Source of the DNA: Methylotenera sp.
GTDB lineage: Bacteria; Pseudomonadota; Gammaproteobacteria; Burkholderiales; Methylophilaceae
Direction: 5' to 3'
Assembly (NCBI RefSeq): GCF_029946165.1
Contig: NZ_JAQSDZ010000005.1
Span: forward strand, 331,516 to 395,515
Length of the DNA stretch: 64,000 nucleotides
The notes beneath the pieces were generated by a model. That model saw only the letters and a list, made by a program, of their open reading frames with translations. It had not been told where the DNA came from and did no database searches. A program made the position numbers and the translations under genes. Of the stretch, positions 11,255 through 20,619 are shown in pieces (positions within the stretch are counted from its first letter, which is position 1; each line of letters starts with the position of its first letter).

Positions 11255-12292
11255 TTAATCAACAGTTTCTAATGAGTAGGGTAGTTGCTTGATGCTCAAG
11301 GCTATACTATTCCAATAAATATCAGACTGAGCCAAGTTCTCTAATCTGCATTCTGCTAACACCACAAACCCTGTATCGACCGCTGGCGCACTGCGTACAA
11401 TCTTACCAATGGCTTGTTGATTCGCATCCATGACATCATCACCAACTGCTGGACAAACGTCACTGGCAATATGCGCTAGTTGTGTACGGCGTTTTACTTT
11501 ACCTAAGTAATGCGTACGCGCCACGATTTCTTGCCCTGTGTAGCAGCCTTTTTTATAGTTAATGGCGTTAAGCGCATCTAAATTTAGCATCTGCGGCACG
11601 AACTCCTCTTGGGTGCTCAGGTAAACATCTGGGATGCCTGCTTGAATTTCTAGCCACTCCCAACAGGATTTACCAACTGGTTTACAGTCTTTTTTCAGAG
11701 CTTGCCATAAGCTCTTTGCCTGTTCAGTATTGCAAATTACCTGATAGCGTGGCAGCCCTGCATTAGGTAGGCAAATGATAGTGCCATTTTCAGTACTTAT
11801 GCTTTCATAAGCAAGTTTAGGCACTGTTGCAAAAAACGGAGCAAGTAAATCGAGGATGTTATTGCCACTTAAACCGATTCTGACGTTAGCATCAGATACA
11901 TCATTAATCGTTACTTTTGAGCGCATCACGAACATTTTCAAGCGCTTGGCGATGGGTTCGAGCAGCTTTTGGTTGAATTCTAAATGTAGTTTTTGATTGT
12001 GTGAGAAAGCAAAAAATAGTGCAAGTAAACGCCCTTTAGGGCTGCAGTAGCCTGTGTAATGCGCATGGGTGTCATCGAGCAACTTAACGTCATTAGTGAC
12101 TTGACCTTGCAAAAACGTAACAGCATCATCGCCACTGATTTCTAGCAAGCCTAAATGCGACAAATCGCAAATAATGTTCTGACTTTGCGTACATACTAGC
12201 TCGTTTTCTATATTGCCGAATGAGGTGACGGTTTCGTTATTAAATACTGCGCCTTGAATGAATTGATATTCTTGCCAGTCATTGTTTGCCAT
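11255..12292 (-). CDS. ygfZ: Folate-binding protein YgfZ
   Basis: YgfZ is a tetrahydrofolate-dependent protein related to glycine cleavage T-protein, needed for maintenance of certain Fe-S enzymes such as MiaB. The signature KGCYTGQEIVART with its essential cysteine is present near residue 247. The 345 residues are close to the normal size. The N-terminal block ISGDDAVTFLQGQVTNDV is typical of the family. The gene is divergent from the ygfX-like gene, echoing the ygfZ-cptB-cptA neighbourhood of E. coli. Confidence 0.93.
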   Translation of the reverse strand: MANNDWQEYQFIQGAVFNNETVTSFGNIENELVCTQSQNIICDLSHLGLLEISGDDAVTFLQGQVTNDVKLLDDTHAHYTGYCSPKGRLLALFFAFSHNQKLHLEFNQKLLEPIAKRLKMFVMRSKVTINDVSDANVRIGLSGNNILDLLAPFFATVPKLAYESISTENGTIICLPNAGLPRYQVICNTEQAKSLWQALKKDCKPVGKSCWEWLEIQAGIPDVYLSTQEEFVPQMLNLDALNAINYKKGCYTGQEIVARTHYLGKVKRRTQLAHIASDVCPAVGDDVMDANQQAIGKIVRSAPAVDTGFVVLAECRLENLAQSDIYWNSIALSIKQLPYSLETVD

Positions 12293-12345
12293 GTGGTACT
12301 CTTTTGTTTAATGAATTTTGTAAATTGAACCAAGTATATTCTATC

Positions 12346-12813
12346 TTGAAGCCTATCACCCTTATTTTCAAGCCCTCGACTAAGTTAATAGCATTGCTCA
12401 TATCAGCTGGAGTGTTTTTTAGCGCTATGCTTTTATTGACACCCATTCCGCTTAGTTTAAGTGTGTTGCTGCTACTAATAATAATTTCGACTAGCTATTT
12501 CGTCATGCTGGATGGGACTTTAAGTCTGCCTAAATCATGGAAGTCGCTTAAGATAAATAAAGCAGGTGAGTGTCATATGATACAAAAGAATGACGAGGGT
12601 TTTGGTGTGCAGATCATGCCTGATAGCTTTGTCAGTGCTTATTTAACTATCTTACATGTGGTGCCAGAGGAATTTAAATGGTTTAAATTTTGGCAAAATC
12701 GTTACATCCTGCTACTGCAAGATAATACTGATGCGGAATCATTTCGCCAGCTTAGAGTGTATTTACGTTGGCATAAAAACGCTGTTAATCATCGTTCAAA
12801 TTCAATAGATTAA
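12346..12813 (+). CDS. YgfX/CptA family membrane protein
   Basis: The protein has two closely spaced transmembrane segments near the N-terminus and a soluble C-terminal part ending in the family pattern SFVSAYLTILHV and DAESFRQLRVYLRW. YgfX (CptA) of E. coli was described as a toxin that affects MreB and FtsZ, paired with CptB (SdhE), although the toxin role is debated. The frame is open back to a TTG at 12286 that overlaps the ygfZ start. I prefer the TTG at 12346, which gives a family-like N-terminus, but the start is uncertain. No cptB (sdhE) gene lies beside it. Confidence 0.75.
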   Translation: MKPITLIFKPSTKLIALLISAGVFFSAMLLLTPIPLSLSVLLLLIIISTSYFVMLDGTLSLPKSWKSLKINKAGECHMIQKNDEGFGVQIMPDSFVSAYLTILHVVPEEFKWFKFWQNRYILLLQDNTDAESFRQLRVYLRWHKNAVNHRSNSID

Positions 12814-12820
12814 CAGCGTT
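12775..12820 (-). terminator. Rho-independent terminator of the mxa operon
   Basis: Positions 12778-12790 and 12808-12820 are perfect 13-bp inverted arms (AACGCTGTTAATC and its complement). On the minus strand the stem is followed by a short T-run. It lies 10 bp after the mxaL stop and overlaps the last codons of the convergent ygfX gene, so it may also work for that transcript. Confidence 0.75.
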
Positions 12821-12830
12821 CATAAATTGA

Positions 12831-13865
12831 TTAATTGATGTGATTGTCGTGCGCAATCGCTAGTTCGTTTTTAGTATGTTGTTTTCTTATTGCATTTTTT
12901 CTATACAAGCTAAGCGCTTCGCCAATTTGCTTAATTGGATGTTTGCTAAAGTACGCGGCTAGAAGCAGTAAACCAGCCAAAGAGGCTAACACCCAGCTTA
13001 AATCAAATGGGGCAACGTCCCGACGCGCAGGTTTTTGTTTTTTCATCGCATCTAAAATGTTATGTACGTTGTCACCATCAACATAAGTTGAGCCAATTTC
13101 TTTAGCGATACTTTTCATATACTCTGCGTTAAGTTTTGAAATAAAGCGATCTTGTTCGCCACTTGCCACGTTGTCATCTCTAACACCAAGATTTGATTCG
13201 GAAATTTGCGCAATACCAGGTTGTAGTGCAAAGCTTTCATTTGACCAATATCCAATCAATTGATTTTTTTCACTGAGTTTTGGAATTGATGCGCCTTTTT
13301 CCGAACCTACGCCGACTAATAACCAGCCGTCTGCACCCTGAAAGTTTGTGAGGTCTTTGGTATTGAACGCGTGTAATTTAGGCGCTTCTTCGCCATCAGT
13401 AAAGAATACTACTTGGGCAGTTTCGGGGAAGCTACGAATAGCTCTTGTAATGCTGAACATACCTTCACGAAGGCGGCTATTACCTGACCAAGCGGTTCTC
13501 CAGTCAAGATGGTCAATAGTGTCTTGAATTGCTGCGAAGTTATTGCACACCTCAATTGGGTTATACAAAGCCGCAACGCTACCGCCTGCAAATAAGCCCA
13601 CACTGACTTTTGTACCACAAGGTAGTGAAGAAACAACTTCATGTAACATTTTTTGGGTATGTGCCATACGTGATGCTGGTTTACCATTAATAGTCGTGTC
13701 AACAGTGTTCATGCTTTGTGTAATATCCGCGACTAGTAAATAGGTATAGATATTATGTCTTACTGGGACGGTAATATGAAACATGGACAACACAAGCATC
13801 AGCAAAGCGCCACCCAGTAATGCAGAGTCACGATGCGTTTTAAAATAGACGATAAGCTTTTTCAT
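12831..13865 (-). CDS. mxaL: MxaL, von Willebrand A protein for methanol dehydrogenase maturation
   Basis: MxaL, with MxaA and MxaK, is required to insert calcium into the PQQ methanol dehydrogenase. The 344 residues comprise an N-terminal membrane segment (about 15-36), a periplasmic VWA domain whose metal site reads DITQS (D47, T49, S51), and a C-terminal membrane segment near 283-303. Threonine replaces the first serine of the usual DxSxS. It is the last gene of the mxaRSACKL operon and starts 11 bp after mxaK. Without the context it would only be called a BatB-like VWA protein. Confidence 0.85.
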   Translation of the reverse strand: MKKLIVYFKTHRDSALLGGALLMLVLSMFHITVPVRHNIYTYLLVADITQSMNTVDTTINGKPASRMAHTQKMLHEVVSSLPCGTKVSVGLFAGGSVAALYNPIEVCNNFAAIQDTIDHLDWRTAWSGNSRLREGMFSITRAIRSFPETAQVVFFTDGEEAPKLHAFNTKDLTNFQGADGWLLVGVGSEKGASIPKLSEKNQLIGYWSNESFALQPGIAQISESNLGVRDDNVASGEQDRFISKLNAEYMKSIAKEIGSTYVDGDNVHNILDAMKKQKPARRDVAPFDLSWVLASLAGLLLLAAYFSKHPIKQIGEALSLYRKNAIRKQHTKNELAIAHDNHIN

Positions 13866-13876
13866 TCACTATTTCT

Positions 13877-14446
13877 CTATGGAAGGCCAACAGGAATATT
13901 ACCCATAATCAGTCCTGGTGAGTCGGATTCACCAACGCCAGGCGTGGGAGTTTCTGGTAGCAAAGTAATCACACGGTCTAAGTTTCGGCGTGTGCCCCAG
14001 TTGCTATTATCTAACTTGAGTGCCTGTTTGTATGAGCTATGAGCTTGCGTTAATAGATATTCAACTTCATCTCTCACTTTTGGGTCATTACCACCGCTGA
14101 CTTGTAAGCTTTTTAAGAAAAACATATTGCCTATGTTGTGATGTACCGCAGCCCGTTGGCTAGGTGACCCTTTTTCGGTGAGCTGAGAAAACAGTAAAGT
14201 AGCTTCTTTATGCCTATCGTTATTAGCCAACCAATACGCTGTTGCAAACTTCGCTTCATAACTTAGCCTGTCGGTCTGTGGATTTTTACCAGTGCTAACC
14301 GCATGATTAAAAGCATTAATCTGACGTATCCGATTAAGTTCTGCAACAATGCCCGCTGTTGAAGCGACAGCAATTAAAATAAGTGTAATTGTCAGTTGTT
14401 TGACGGTAATAGATTTTAAGCTAAGGCTCATATAGTTACTTTCCAT
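13877..14446 (-). CDS. mxaK: MxaK, methanol dehydrogenase maturation protein
   Basis: The 189-residue protein has one N-terminal membrane segment (about 18-36) followed by a helical periplasmic domain with a TPR-like pattern (EAKFATAYWLANNDRHKEA, then LLTQAHSSYKQALKLD). Its size, topology and place between mxaC and mxaL identify it as MxaK, which takes part in calcium insertion into methanol dehydrogenase. The start overlaps mxaC by 19 bp; an internal ATG at residue 6 would reduce this to a 4-bp overlap. Confidence 0.82.
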   Translation of the reverse strand: MESNYMSLSLKSITVKQLTITLILIAVASTAGIVAELNRIRQINAFNHAVSTGKNPQTDRLSYEAKFATAYWLANNDRHKEATLLFSQLTEKGSPSQRAAVHHNIGNMFFLKSLQVSGGNDPKVRDEVEYLLTQAHSSYKQALKLDNSNWGTRRNLDRVITLLPETPTPGVGESDSPGLIMGNIPVGLP

Positions 14447-15417
14447 GTTCTATGCTCCAGATATTTAACGCTAAGTAATAGAGCAATCATAAGTGCTGCA
14501 ATGATGTAACAGAGTTTTGTATAGTCATGGCCTGGAATTTTTTCCATATACTTAATCGGTTTTCTTTCTTTTTGATTAATATCGGCTATTGCTGCTGCCA
14601 ATGATTTAGGATCCTCAGCCTCGTAGGCACTAAAAGGTGTACGCAGTGTTTTAAAATACTCAAAAAGCTCAATCTCTGAGGGCAGAGGGCCTTCTTCTTT
14701 GGGTAGGTATTCGTTAAAAATACTAATGCCTCCCGGCTGTCTTAATACAATCCAATACAGCGTAATATTGTATCTTTGCAACCATTCGCGTAGTTTTTGT
14801 TGTACATCACCACCCATGCGACCGCCACCGTCAGAAAGAAGAATAATGGCGCGTGAACCTGAATCAGGCACATTTTCAAATAAACTCACGGCGCTGGTTA
14901 ATCCACCACCAATATTTGTTTGGAACAAGGAGTTTCCCGCCGTTGCCTTGATTGCAGCTTGAATAGCTTCGCGGCTTTCTGTAAGTGGTAATACATACAT
15001 GGCGGAGTTGCTGAAAGTAATCACACCAATCATGTCATTTTGACGAGAGTTTACAAATTCAGTCATTAATCTTGCAGCAGCTACGGATTTAGTTTCGCCG
15101 ACGCGACCTTCAGCAGTACCTCCTGAAAACGGATCGTCCATGCTGGCGCTTCTGTCGATTACCATGCCAATCTGAGCGCCGACACCAACACGCTCCACTT
15201 TTTGTTCTAAGCTATGTGGCGCTGATAAGCCAATAATGATGCTGATTAGGCTGATTGTAGCTAAGATTTTAAGTAATAAACCAATCAAATTTGAGAGTGG
15301 GTCACTTGGCAGCATATCTACCCAAGAGTAACTGCGGCTATTAGAACGCTCAAGTAAAATCGGCAGCAGTGCAAGTGGCAATAGCCATAACACTAATGGA
15401 TGCAGAAATCCCATCAT
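14428..15417 (-). CDS. mxaC: MxaC, VWA-domain protein for methanol dehydrogenase maturation
   Basis: A BatA-like membrane protein of 329 residues. Two N-terminal hydrophobic segments (about 5-22 and 45-65) are followed by a VWA domain with an intact MIDAS motif DRSAS (D88, S90, S92), and a third membrane segment lies near residues 305-322. MxaC is needed for active methanol dehydrogenase in Methylobacterium and is encoded between mxaA and mxaK, as here. It overlaps mxaA by 4 bp, so the two are translationally coupled. Confidence 0.87.
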   Translation of the reverse strand: MMGFLHPLVLWLLPLALLPILLERSNSRSYSWVDMLPSDPLSNLIGLLLKILATISLISIIIGLSAPHSLEQKVERVGVGAQIGMVIDRSASMDDPFSGGTAEGRVGETKSVAAARLMTEFVNSRQNDMIGVITFSNSAMYVLPLTESREAIQAAIKATAGNSLFQTNIGGGLTSAVSLFENVPDSGSRAIILLSDGGGRMGGDVQQKLREWLQRYNITLYWIVLRQPGGISIFNEYLPKEEGPLPSEIELFEYFKTLRTPFSAYEAEDPKSLAAAIADINQKERKPIKYMEKIPGHDYTKLCYIIAALMIALLLSVKYLEHRTWKVTI

Positions 15418-16409
15418 GCGCTCGCTTCTGGTCTCAAGCCACTTTCACAATCGCGCATGTGGCGGCAAAACTTCATTAACCAAACTTTCGAATATTCGTT
15501 TAAGTTTTGTGCAGACTCTGCTTCAAAAAACACTTTCCGTGACAGCGCAAAGAACTTTTCAATATCTTTCTTCACTGGTGAAAAAGCTGGCTTATCTTGA
15601 ATAAAACTGTCGATATTGTTACCAAACAAACTTGTGCCAGCTGTCTTGTTAAGTGACTCATGAATGCGCGCTGTAGCCTGCTGTAAACCTGCCGCAGTTT
15701 CAGGCATCTTACGAATATCACGATACGCTTTTGCGAAAGGTGCACCCATTCTAGGTAACCAAGCATGCATACCGAGTATATATAGCAGCCCTAGCAAGGA
15801 TAAACTTAATATGCCAAAGAGCACTTTTAGCGTTAGTCTTTGTTTGCTTGAGTCGATGAGAAAAGGTGGCGTGAATGGACTCAGCTCTTCCTTGAGCTTC
15901 ACCGAGCCAAATACAGATAGTGGCGAAACGCGAAAACTGAAAGAAGGCACACGATATTGCAATACTTCTTTATTCTCAGTGTTTCTCATTTTAAGGATTT
16001 CAGCTCTTAGCGCGGCTGGTTTGGCTAACTTGCCAGTGGTAAACACTTGGTAAGTTAGATGAATGACATGGGTTACGCTATCACTATGTTGCATTTCTTC
16101 TGCACTGACTTTAGAAAGCTCGATGCCTGAGATTTGGCCTTTCCAGCGATGTTCATAGCCAACAATAGGGATAGATTCTTTCACTAGTTCATAAGGTTTT
16201 TTAACGGTAATAGTAATGGTTCTTTCCAATATATCACCTACAACATAACCTGCGTCTCGCGTTGGATTTTCTTGTTTAATGGTGACATGTTTGGTATTAA
16301 TATCTGGCAACACGACATCAGCTAGAACTGGCTGACTTATGAGAGATAATAATACGCTTGCCGCTAATAAAAATTTTGTATGGATACTTGTTTGCATAAA
16401 TATACTCAT
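15414..16409 (-). CDS. mxaA: MxaA, periplasmic protein for calcium insertion into methanol dehydrogenase
   Basis: The 331 residues begin with a signal peptide (to about residue 30, ending VLADV). A beta-rich periplasmic domain follows, then a transmembrane segment near 203-225 and a cytoplasmic helical tail. This is the topology of MxaA, whose loss gives calcium-free, inactive methanol dehydrogenase in Methylobacterium extorquens. The identification rests largely on its position between mxaS and mxaC, because MxaA sequences diverge strongly. It starts 3 bp after the mxaS stop. Confidence 0.83.
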   Translation of the reverse strand: MSIFMQTSIHTKFLLAASVLLSLISQPVLADVVLPDINTKHVTIKQENPTRDAGYVVGDILERTITITVKKPYELVKESIPIVGYEHRWKGQISGIELSKVSAEEMQHSDSVTHVIHLTYQVFTTGKLAKPAALRAEILKMRNTENKEVLQYRVPSFSFRVSPLSVFGSVKLKEELSPFTPPFLIDSSKQRLTLKVLFGILSLSLLGLLYILGMHAWLPRMGAPFAKAYRDIRKMPETAAGLQQATARIHESLNKTAGTSLFGNNIDSFIQDKPAFSPVKKDIEKFFALSRKVFFEAESAQNLNEYSKVWLMKFCRHMRDCESGLRPEASA

Positions 16410-16412
16410 TAA

Positions 16413-17294
16413 TTAAGCTGCCACATATTGGTGGAAGTATTCTGACAGTTGGTCAGCATCGAAGCTGTTCTCCACGAAAAATGGCTGCATGTCGTAACGT
16501 AAAAACAAATTCTCTATGGCGATACGTCTATCGGAAAAACTTTTTAGAATGCGGTCACGATAGGATTTGCGTAAGAATAAGGTGCGTTTAGCGCCTGTTT
16601 CAGGATCGGTGACATTGGTGATGCCAAATTCTGGCAAGTCGCTATATTCAGAGGAGTCCCATAACACAATAGGCACAATATGATGGCGCTGCATTAACAC
16701 CAGTGACTCCTCTAAATCGGCAATCGGCATATGAAAATCTGACACCATAAAAATAAGTGAGCGCTCTCTTGGCAGTAATCTTACGATTTCTGTAACGCCA
16801 CGGCTGCCAACTTCCTCTGCTTCATATGTCCTTAAACTTTCGGCCATTTCTAAGGTGGTATGTGGCCTAGCCGAGAGGGTGCATAACCAGTCCTCACGCA
16901 CTACGTCATCAAAACCGATAAAGCCAACCAAATCGCGATTACGGGTGGCAGATTGCGCAACCGATTGTGCAATATCTGCCGCAATTTCAATTTTTTTCTT
17001 GGAGCTGCCATCTAGCTTAGTGCTGGCATACTGCATAGAGCCAGACATATCACACAGCACAAACACAGGCGTGACACTTTTTTGGTTGAAAATGCGTACA
17101 TGAACCTGTTCAAGCGGATCACGTATGGTTTGGCGTATGTCTATGCGGCGCGGATCTGGGTAGGCGAGTAGGGTGGTATGCCCACGAAACTCCATGCCCA
17201 TGCCGCGCTGGTTGCTTTTGTGTCTGCCAGGTCTGCGTGAGCGTGAGCGCCACGCAATGTGATAACTGAATTCTTTTATATGGGCTTGTGACAT
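16413..17294 (-). CDS. mxaS: MxaS, DUF58 protein of the mxa operon
   Basis: A cytoplasmic protein of 293 residues with the DUF58 arrangement: a basic N-terminus (RSRSRRPGRHKSNQRG), then a VWA-like fold with DMSGS (D82, S84, S86). DUF58 proteins usually work with MoxR-type ATPases, and here mxaR lies 8 bp upstream in the same operon. MxaS has an unknown molecular role in methanol dehydrogenase maturation. Apart from context, any DUF58 protein linked to a MoxR ATPase would look alike. Confidence 0.85.
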   Translation of the reverse strand: MSQAHIKEFSYHIAWRSRSRRPGRHKSNQRGMGMEFRGHTTLLAYPDPRRIDIRQTIRDPLEQVHVRIFNQKSVTPVFVLCDMSGSMQYASTKLDGSSKKKIEIAADIAQSVAQSATRNRDLVGFIGFDDVVREDWLCTLSARPHTTLEMAESLRTYEAEEVGSRGVTEIVRLLPRERSLIFMVSDFHMPIADLEESLVLMQRHHIVPIVLWDSSEYSDLPEFGITNVTDPETGAKRTLFLRKSYRDRILKSFSDRRIAIENLFLRYDMQPFFVENSFDADQLSEYFHQYVAA

Positions 17295-17302
17295 TTGAAT
17301 TA

Positions 17303-18319
17303 CTAAGGCGCTGCAATCGCATGAATGATGCCGCTCAACATATCGCGTGCAATCTCCGTACGGCGCATTTCATATACTGGGCTGAATACCAAACGGTGAG
17401 CAACAGTGGCATGAAATACATCATGAATATCTTCTGGTAAGACGGCAGTACGTTCATTCAGCCATGCATTTACACGCGCGGCGCGCAACACCATCGCCAT
17501 CCCTCGTGGGCTTGCGCCAGATAACACCAAGCGGTTCATATCCACACCAGAAACTTTTACGCCAAATTCAGTTGGCGTTTTAGTCGCGCGCCACAAGTTA
17601 AGAACATAACTGCGTAGAGTTGGGCTTGCAGAAATGCTGTTTTGTAAAATACTGGCAAACTTATTTAACTGATCAAATTGCAAAATATTTTCAGGTACGT
17701 TTGAAACTAGCGCATCTGCGTCATGGAAACGTGTGTCAAATACTAATGACTCCATAATGCTGTCGTCATTTGGCACAACAATTGGAATTTCCATCATAAA
17801 ACGGTCACGCGCAGCTGATGGAATATCGAAAGTCTCTTCTTTTTCCACTTGGTTACGGTCAGCAAATACCAACATATGCGGGAAATGATGCTCTTTATTA
17901 AACGCGGTTAAAGTACGTTCTGCCATTACACGCAATAACAAAGAGTGAACTTGAGGACGCGCGCGGTTAATCTCGTTAAAGAAAAATACGGATAGATTTT
18001 CACCAGACATCAAAATAGGGCCAGGACTTACGTGAGGTTTACCATCTTCACCAAGATAAGTGTGATACACCAAATCATTAGGCATCAAGTCGATGGTGCC
18101 CTCGATACGTTGATAGCCGCCACCGATACCGCGTGTAAACGCACGTAGTAGTGTGGTTTTACCAACGCCGACATCACCTTCAAGCAATACATGTCCGCGT
18201 GCGAATATTGACGTAGTAATCAAGCGAACTGGAATATGCTGACCCACAATCACTTTGTTGACTTCAGACTCCAAGGTAAGTGCATGGTTGCGCCAGTCGG
18301 CTAGTTGTATATCGCTCAT
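17303..18319 (-). CDS. mxaR: MxaR, MoxR-type AAA+ ATPase
   Basis: The founding MoxR family member, thought to act as a chaperone-like ATPase in methanol dehydrogenase assembly. Walker A is GDVGVGKTT (48-56) and Walker B lies in FFFNEINRA near 112-120. The 338 residues match the family. It is the first gene of the mxaRSACKL operon. The 463-bp region upstream carries a plausible sigma-70 promoter and a near-perfect palindrome over its -35 box. The structural genes mxaF, mxaJ, mxaG and mxaI, which precede mxaR in Methylobacterium, are not here; fabA is the next gene. Confidence 0.9.
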   Translation of the reverse strand: MSDIQLADWRNHALTLESEVNKVIVGQHIPVRLITTSIFARGHVLLEGDVGVGKTTLLRAFTRGIGGGYQRIEGTIDLMPNDLVYHTYLGEDGKPHVSPGPILMSGENLSVFFFNEINRARPQVHSLLLRVMAERTLTAFNKEHHFPHMLVFADRNQVEKEETFDIPSAARDRFMMEIPIVVPNDDSIMESLVFDTRFHDADALVSNVPENILQFDQLNKFASILQNSISASPTLRSYVLNLWRATKTPTEFGVKVSGVDMNRLVLSGASPRGMAMVLRAARVNAWLNERTAVLPEDIHDVFHATVAHRLVFSPVYEMRRTEIARDMLSGIIHAIAAP

Positions 18320-18383
18320 TTAATGTGCCCTAACTAAGTATTAGTGGTAATTGATTTGTAGGAATTTGTAACAGAATGTAGCT

Positions 18384-18429
18384 AGTGTAATTGTTTTATT
18401 TAAAGGTGTAAACAGATCTGTATACACCT
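18384..18429 (-). promoter_or_regulatory. mxaR promoter with 26-bp palindromic operator
   Basis: On the minus strand TTTACA (18412-18407) and TACACT (18389-18384) are spaced by 17 bp. Positions 18404-18429 form a 26-bp palindrome in which 12 of 13 base pairs match (AGGTGTA at one end, TACACCT at the other, AGATCT in the centre). The palindrome covers the -35 box, the right place for a repressor operator or a class II activator site. It is 85 bp from the mxaR start and about 350 bp from fabA. Confidence 0.6.
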
Positions 18430-18782
18430 GGCTACAATTTATTAATCTTAAGTAATAACTCCAGAAAAGCAGATATGGAAAGGTGACAAGCTGAAGTTTT
18501 AAAGTTTATTGCTCATCAAGCTTTAATTAAGTGCTTCTGCTTGAAATAACCTATCATTTATTCAATAGATTATTAAGTAAGTGTAAATCCTATTGCTTAT
18601 GAATTACCACACATGAAAAAATTCGACGCATGCTTGTAAAACTCACATATAACCCCATATTATGTTGAGCTAATAATCAAACTTGTGATAAAAAATGCTA
18701 ATTAAGCGTGAATAAGACTTTCGCTAAATCGGATTTCCAGCGAAAATAGCAACTTAGATAATTATATTTAGAATAAAAAAAC
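18430..18782. other. AT-rich intergenic region upstream of fabA
   Basis: This part of the 463-bp gap between mxaR and fabA holds no ORF with coding character, no RNA gene and no terminator that I can support. It must contain the fabA promoter, but no single -35/-10 pair stands out. I see no good match to the FabR or FadR operators known from E. coli. GCTACA at 18431-18436 pairs with TGTAGC at 18377-18382, enclosing the mxaR operator in a larger dyad. Confidence 0.4.
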
Positions 18783-19298
18783 ATGCAAAAACAAAGCAGC
18801 TTTACAAAAGAAGAGTTACTTAAGTGTGGCAGGGGTGAAATGTTTGGTGAGGGCAATGCACAATTACCATTGCCTCCAATGTTGATGTTTGATCGCATTG
18901 TTTCTATTACAGAAGATGGTGGTAAGTATGGCAATGGCCAAATTATTGCTGAGTTAGATATCAACCCAGATCTATGGTTTTTTCAATGCCATTTCACTGG
19001 TGACCCTGTAATGCCAGGTTGCTTAGGCTTAGATGCTATGTGGCAGTTGGTTGGATTTTATTTAGGTTGGGCAGGTGGACCTGGTCGCGGACGTGCATTA
19101 GGTGCGGGTGAAGTTAAATTTACTGGGCAAGTGTTACCAAGCGCTAAAATGGCAACCTATACTATTGATTTGAAACGTGTGATTATGCGTAAATTAGTGA
19201 TGGGTGTGGCCGATGCCACCATGAGTTTAGATGGTCGTGAAATATATGCGGCTAATGATTTGCGTGTGGGTTTGTTCACACAAACGGACAATTTTTAA
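18783..19298 (+). CDS. fabA: 3-hydroxydecanoyl-ACP dehydratase/isomerase
   Basis: FabA dehydrates 3-hydroxydecanoyl-ACP and isomerises the product to the cis-3 form, which starts anaerobic unsaturated fatty acid synthesis. Catalytic residues H70 ([12 protein letters not shown]) and D84 (LGLDAMWQ) are in their E. coli positions, and the length of 171 residues is nearly identical. It is followed after 42 bp by fabB, its pathway partner. The ATG has an A-rich leader without a clear Shine-Dalgarno sequence. Confidence 0.97.
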   Translation: MQKQSSFTKEELLKCGRGEMFGEGNAQLPLPPMLMFDRIVSITEDGGKYGNGQIIAELDINPDLWFFQCHFTGDPVMPGCLGLDAMWQLVGFYLGWAGGPGRGRALGAGEVKFTGQVLPSAKMATYTIDLKRVIMRKLVMGVADATMSLDGREIYAANDLRVGLFTQTDNF

Positions 19299-19340
19299 TC
19301 ATTATCTTAATACAATAAAAAATAATTTGAGGAGCACGAA

Positions 19341-20576
19341 ATGCGTCGTGTAGTGATTACTGGAATGGGAATCGTATCCAGTCTGGGTAATAACAAAGCT
19401 GAGGTGCTGGCGAGTTTACAAGCTGGTAAATCAGGTATTACTTATCAACCTGAATATGCTGAACGTGGTTTGCGTTCGCATGTAGCTGGATCAATTAAAA
19501 ACCTTAATGTTGAAGAACTAATCGACCGTAAACTAATGCGCTTCATGGCAAAAGGGCATGCCTATGCTTGGCTTGCCATGCAAGAAGCAATTGCAGATGC
19601 TAGTTTGCCAGAAGAGCAAGTTTCCAATGTTCGTTCAGGTTTGATTGTGGGTGCTGGCGGAGCATCGCACGAAAGTATTTTAGAGGGTATTGATACCTTA
19701 CGTGAAAAAGGCGTTCGTCGTGTTGGCCCATATATGGTGACCAAAGCCATGGCGAGCGGCGTTTCAGCTTGTTTGGCAACCGGCGCTAAAATTAAGGGTA
19801 TCAATTACGGCATTAGCTCGGCTTGTTCTACTAGTGCGCATTGTCTCGGTGCAGGCGTTGAGCAAATTCAGCTAGGTAAACAAGATATTATCTTTGCAGG
19901 TGGGGCAGAGGAAGAACACTGGACACTGTCATTTATGTTTGATGCCATGGGCGCATTAAGTAGCAAATATAACGAAACGCCAGATAAAGCCAGCCGTACC
20001 TATGATGCAAACCGTGATGGCTTTGTAATTTCAGGCGGCGGCGGTATTGTGGTGCTAGAAGAATACGAGCACGCTAAAGCACGCGGCGCAAAAATATACG
20101 CTGAAGTGGTCGGTTATGGGGCTACGTCTGATGGTTACGACATGGTGGCACCAAGTGGTGAAGGTGCCGTTCGTTGTATGCGATTAGCGCTTCAAGGCCA
20201 TGATGGTAAGGCGATTGATAAAGTAGATTACATCAATACGCATGGTACAAGTACGCCAGTTGGCGATACTAAAGAGCTTGAGGCTATTCGTGAAGTATTT
20301 GGTGCAAATAACCCAGTTGCAATTGCTTCAACCAAATCACTATCTGGCCATGCGCTAGGCGCAGCTGGCGTGAATGAAGCAATTTATACTTTGCTAATGA
20401 TGGAAAATAACTTTATTGCCGCCTCGGCAAATATAGACACTTTAGATCCTGCTGCTGAGGGTTTGAATATCGTTCGCAAAGCCATTGAAAATGTGAAGAT
20501 AGAAACAGCTTTATCTAATAGCTTTGGTTTTGGCGGTACGAACGCAACATTAACCTTGTCAACAAAAAACCTTTAG
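19341..20576 (+). CDS. fabB: 3-oxoacyl-ACP synthase I
   Basis: FabB elongates the cis-3-decenoyl-ACP made by FabA and is essential for unsaturated fatty acids. The catalytic cysteine is C162 in [10 protein letters not shown], and the two histidines lie in [11 protein letters not shown] and [10 protein letters not shown]. The 411-residue length and the fabA-fabB pairing support FabB over FabF. A strong Shine-Dalgarno sequence, GAGGAG, precedes the ATG. Confidence 0.96.
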   Translation: MRRVVITGMGIVSSLGNNKAEVLASLQAGKSGITYQPEYAERGLRSHVAGSIKNLNVEELIDRKLMRFMAKGHAYAWLAMQEAIADASLPEEQVSNVRSGLIVGAGGASHESILEGIDTLREKGVRRVGPYMVTKAMASGVSACLATGAKIKGINYGISSACSTSAHCLGAGVEQIQLGKQDIIFAGGAEEEHWTLSFMFDAMGALSSKYNETPDKASRTYDANRDGFVISGGGGIVVLEEYEHAKARGAKIYAEVVGYGATSDGYDMVAPSGEGAVRCMRLALQGHDGKAIDKVDYINTHGTSTPVGDTKELEAIREVFGANNPVAIASTKSLSGHALGAAGVNEAIYTLLMMENNFIAASANIDTLDPAAEGLNIVRKAIENVKIETALSNSFGFGGTNATLTLSTKNL

Positions 20577-20619
20577 TCTGCATTGCTAGATCAAGACTAA
20601 TCCAATCTAAAGGTAAGCA

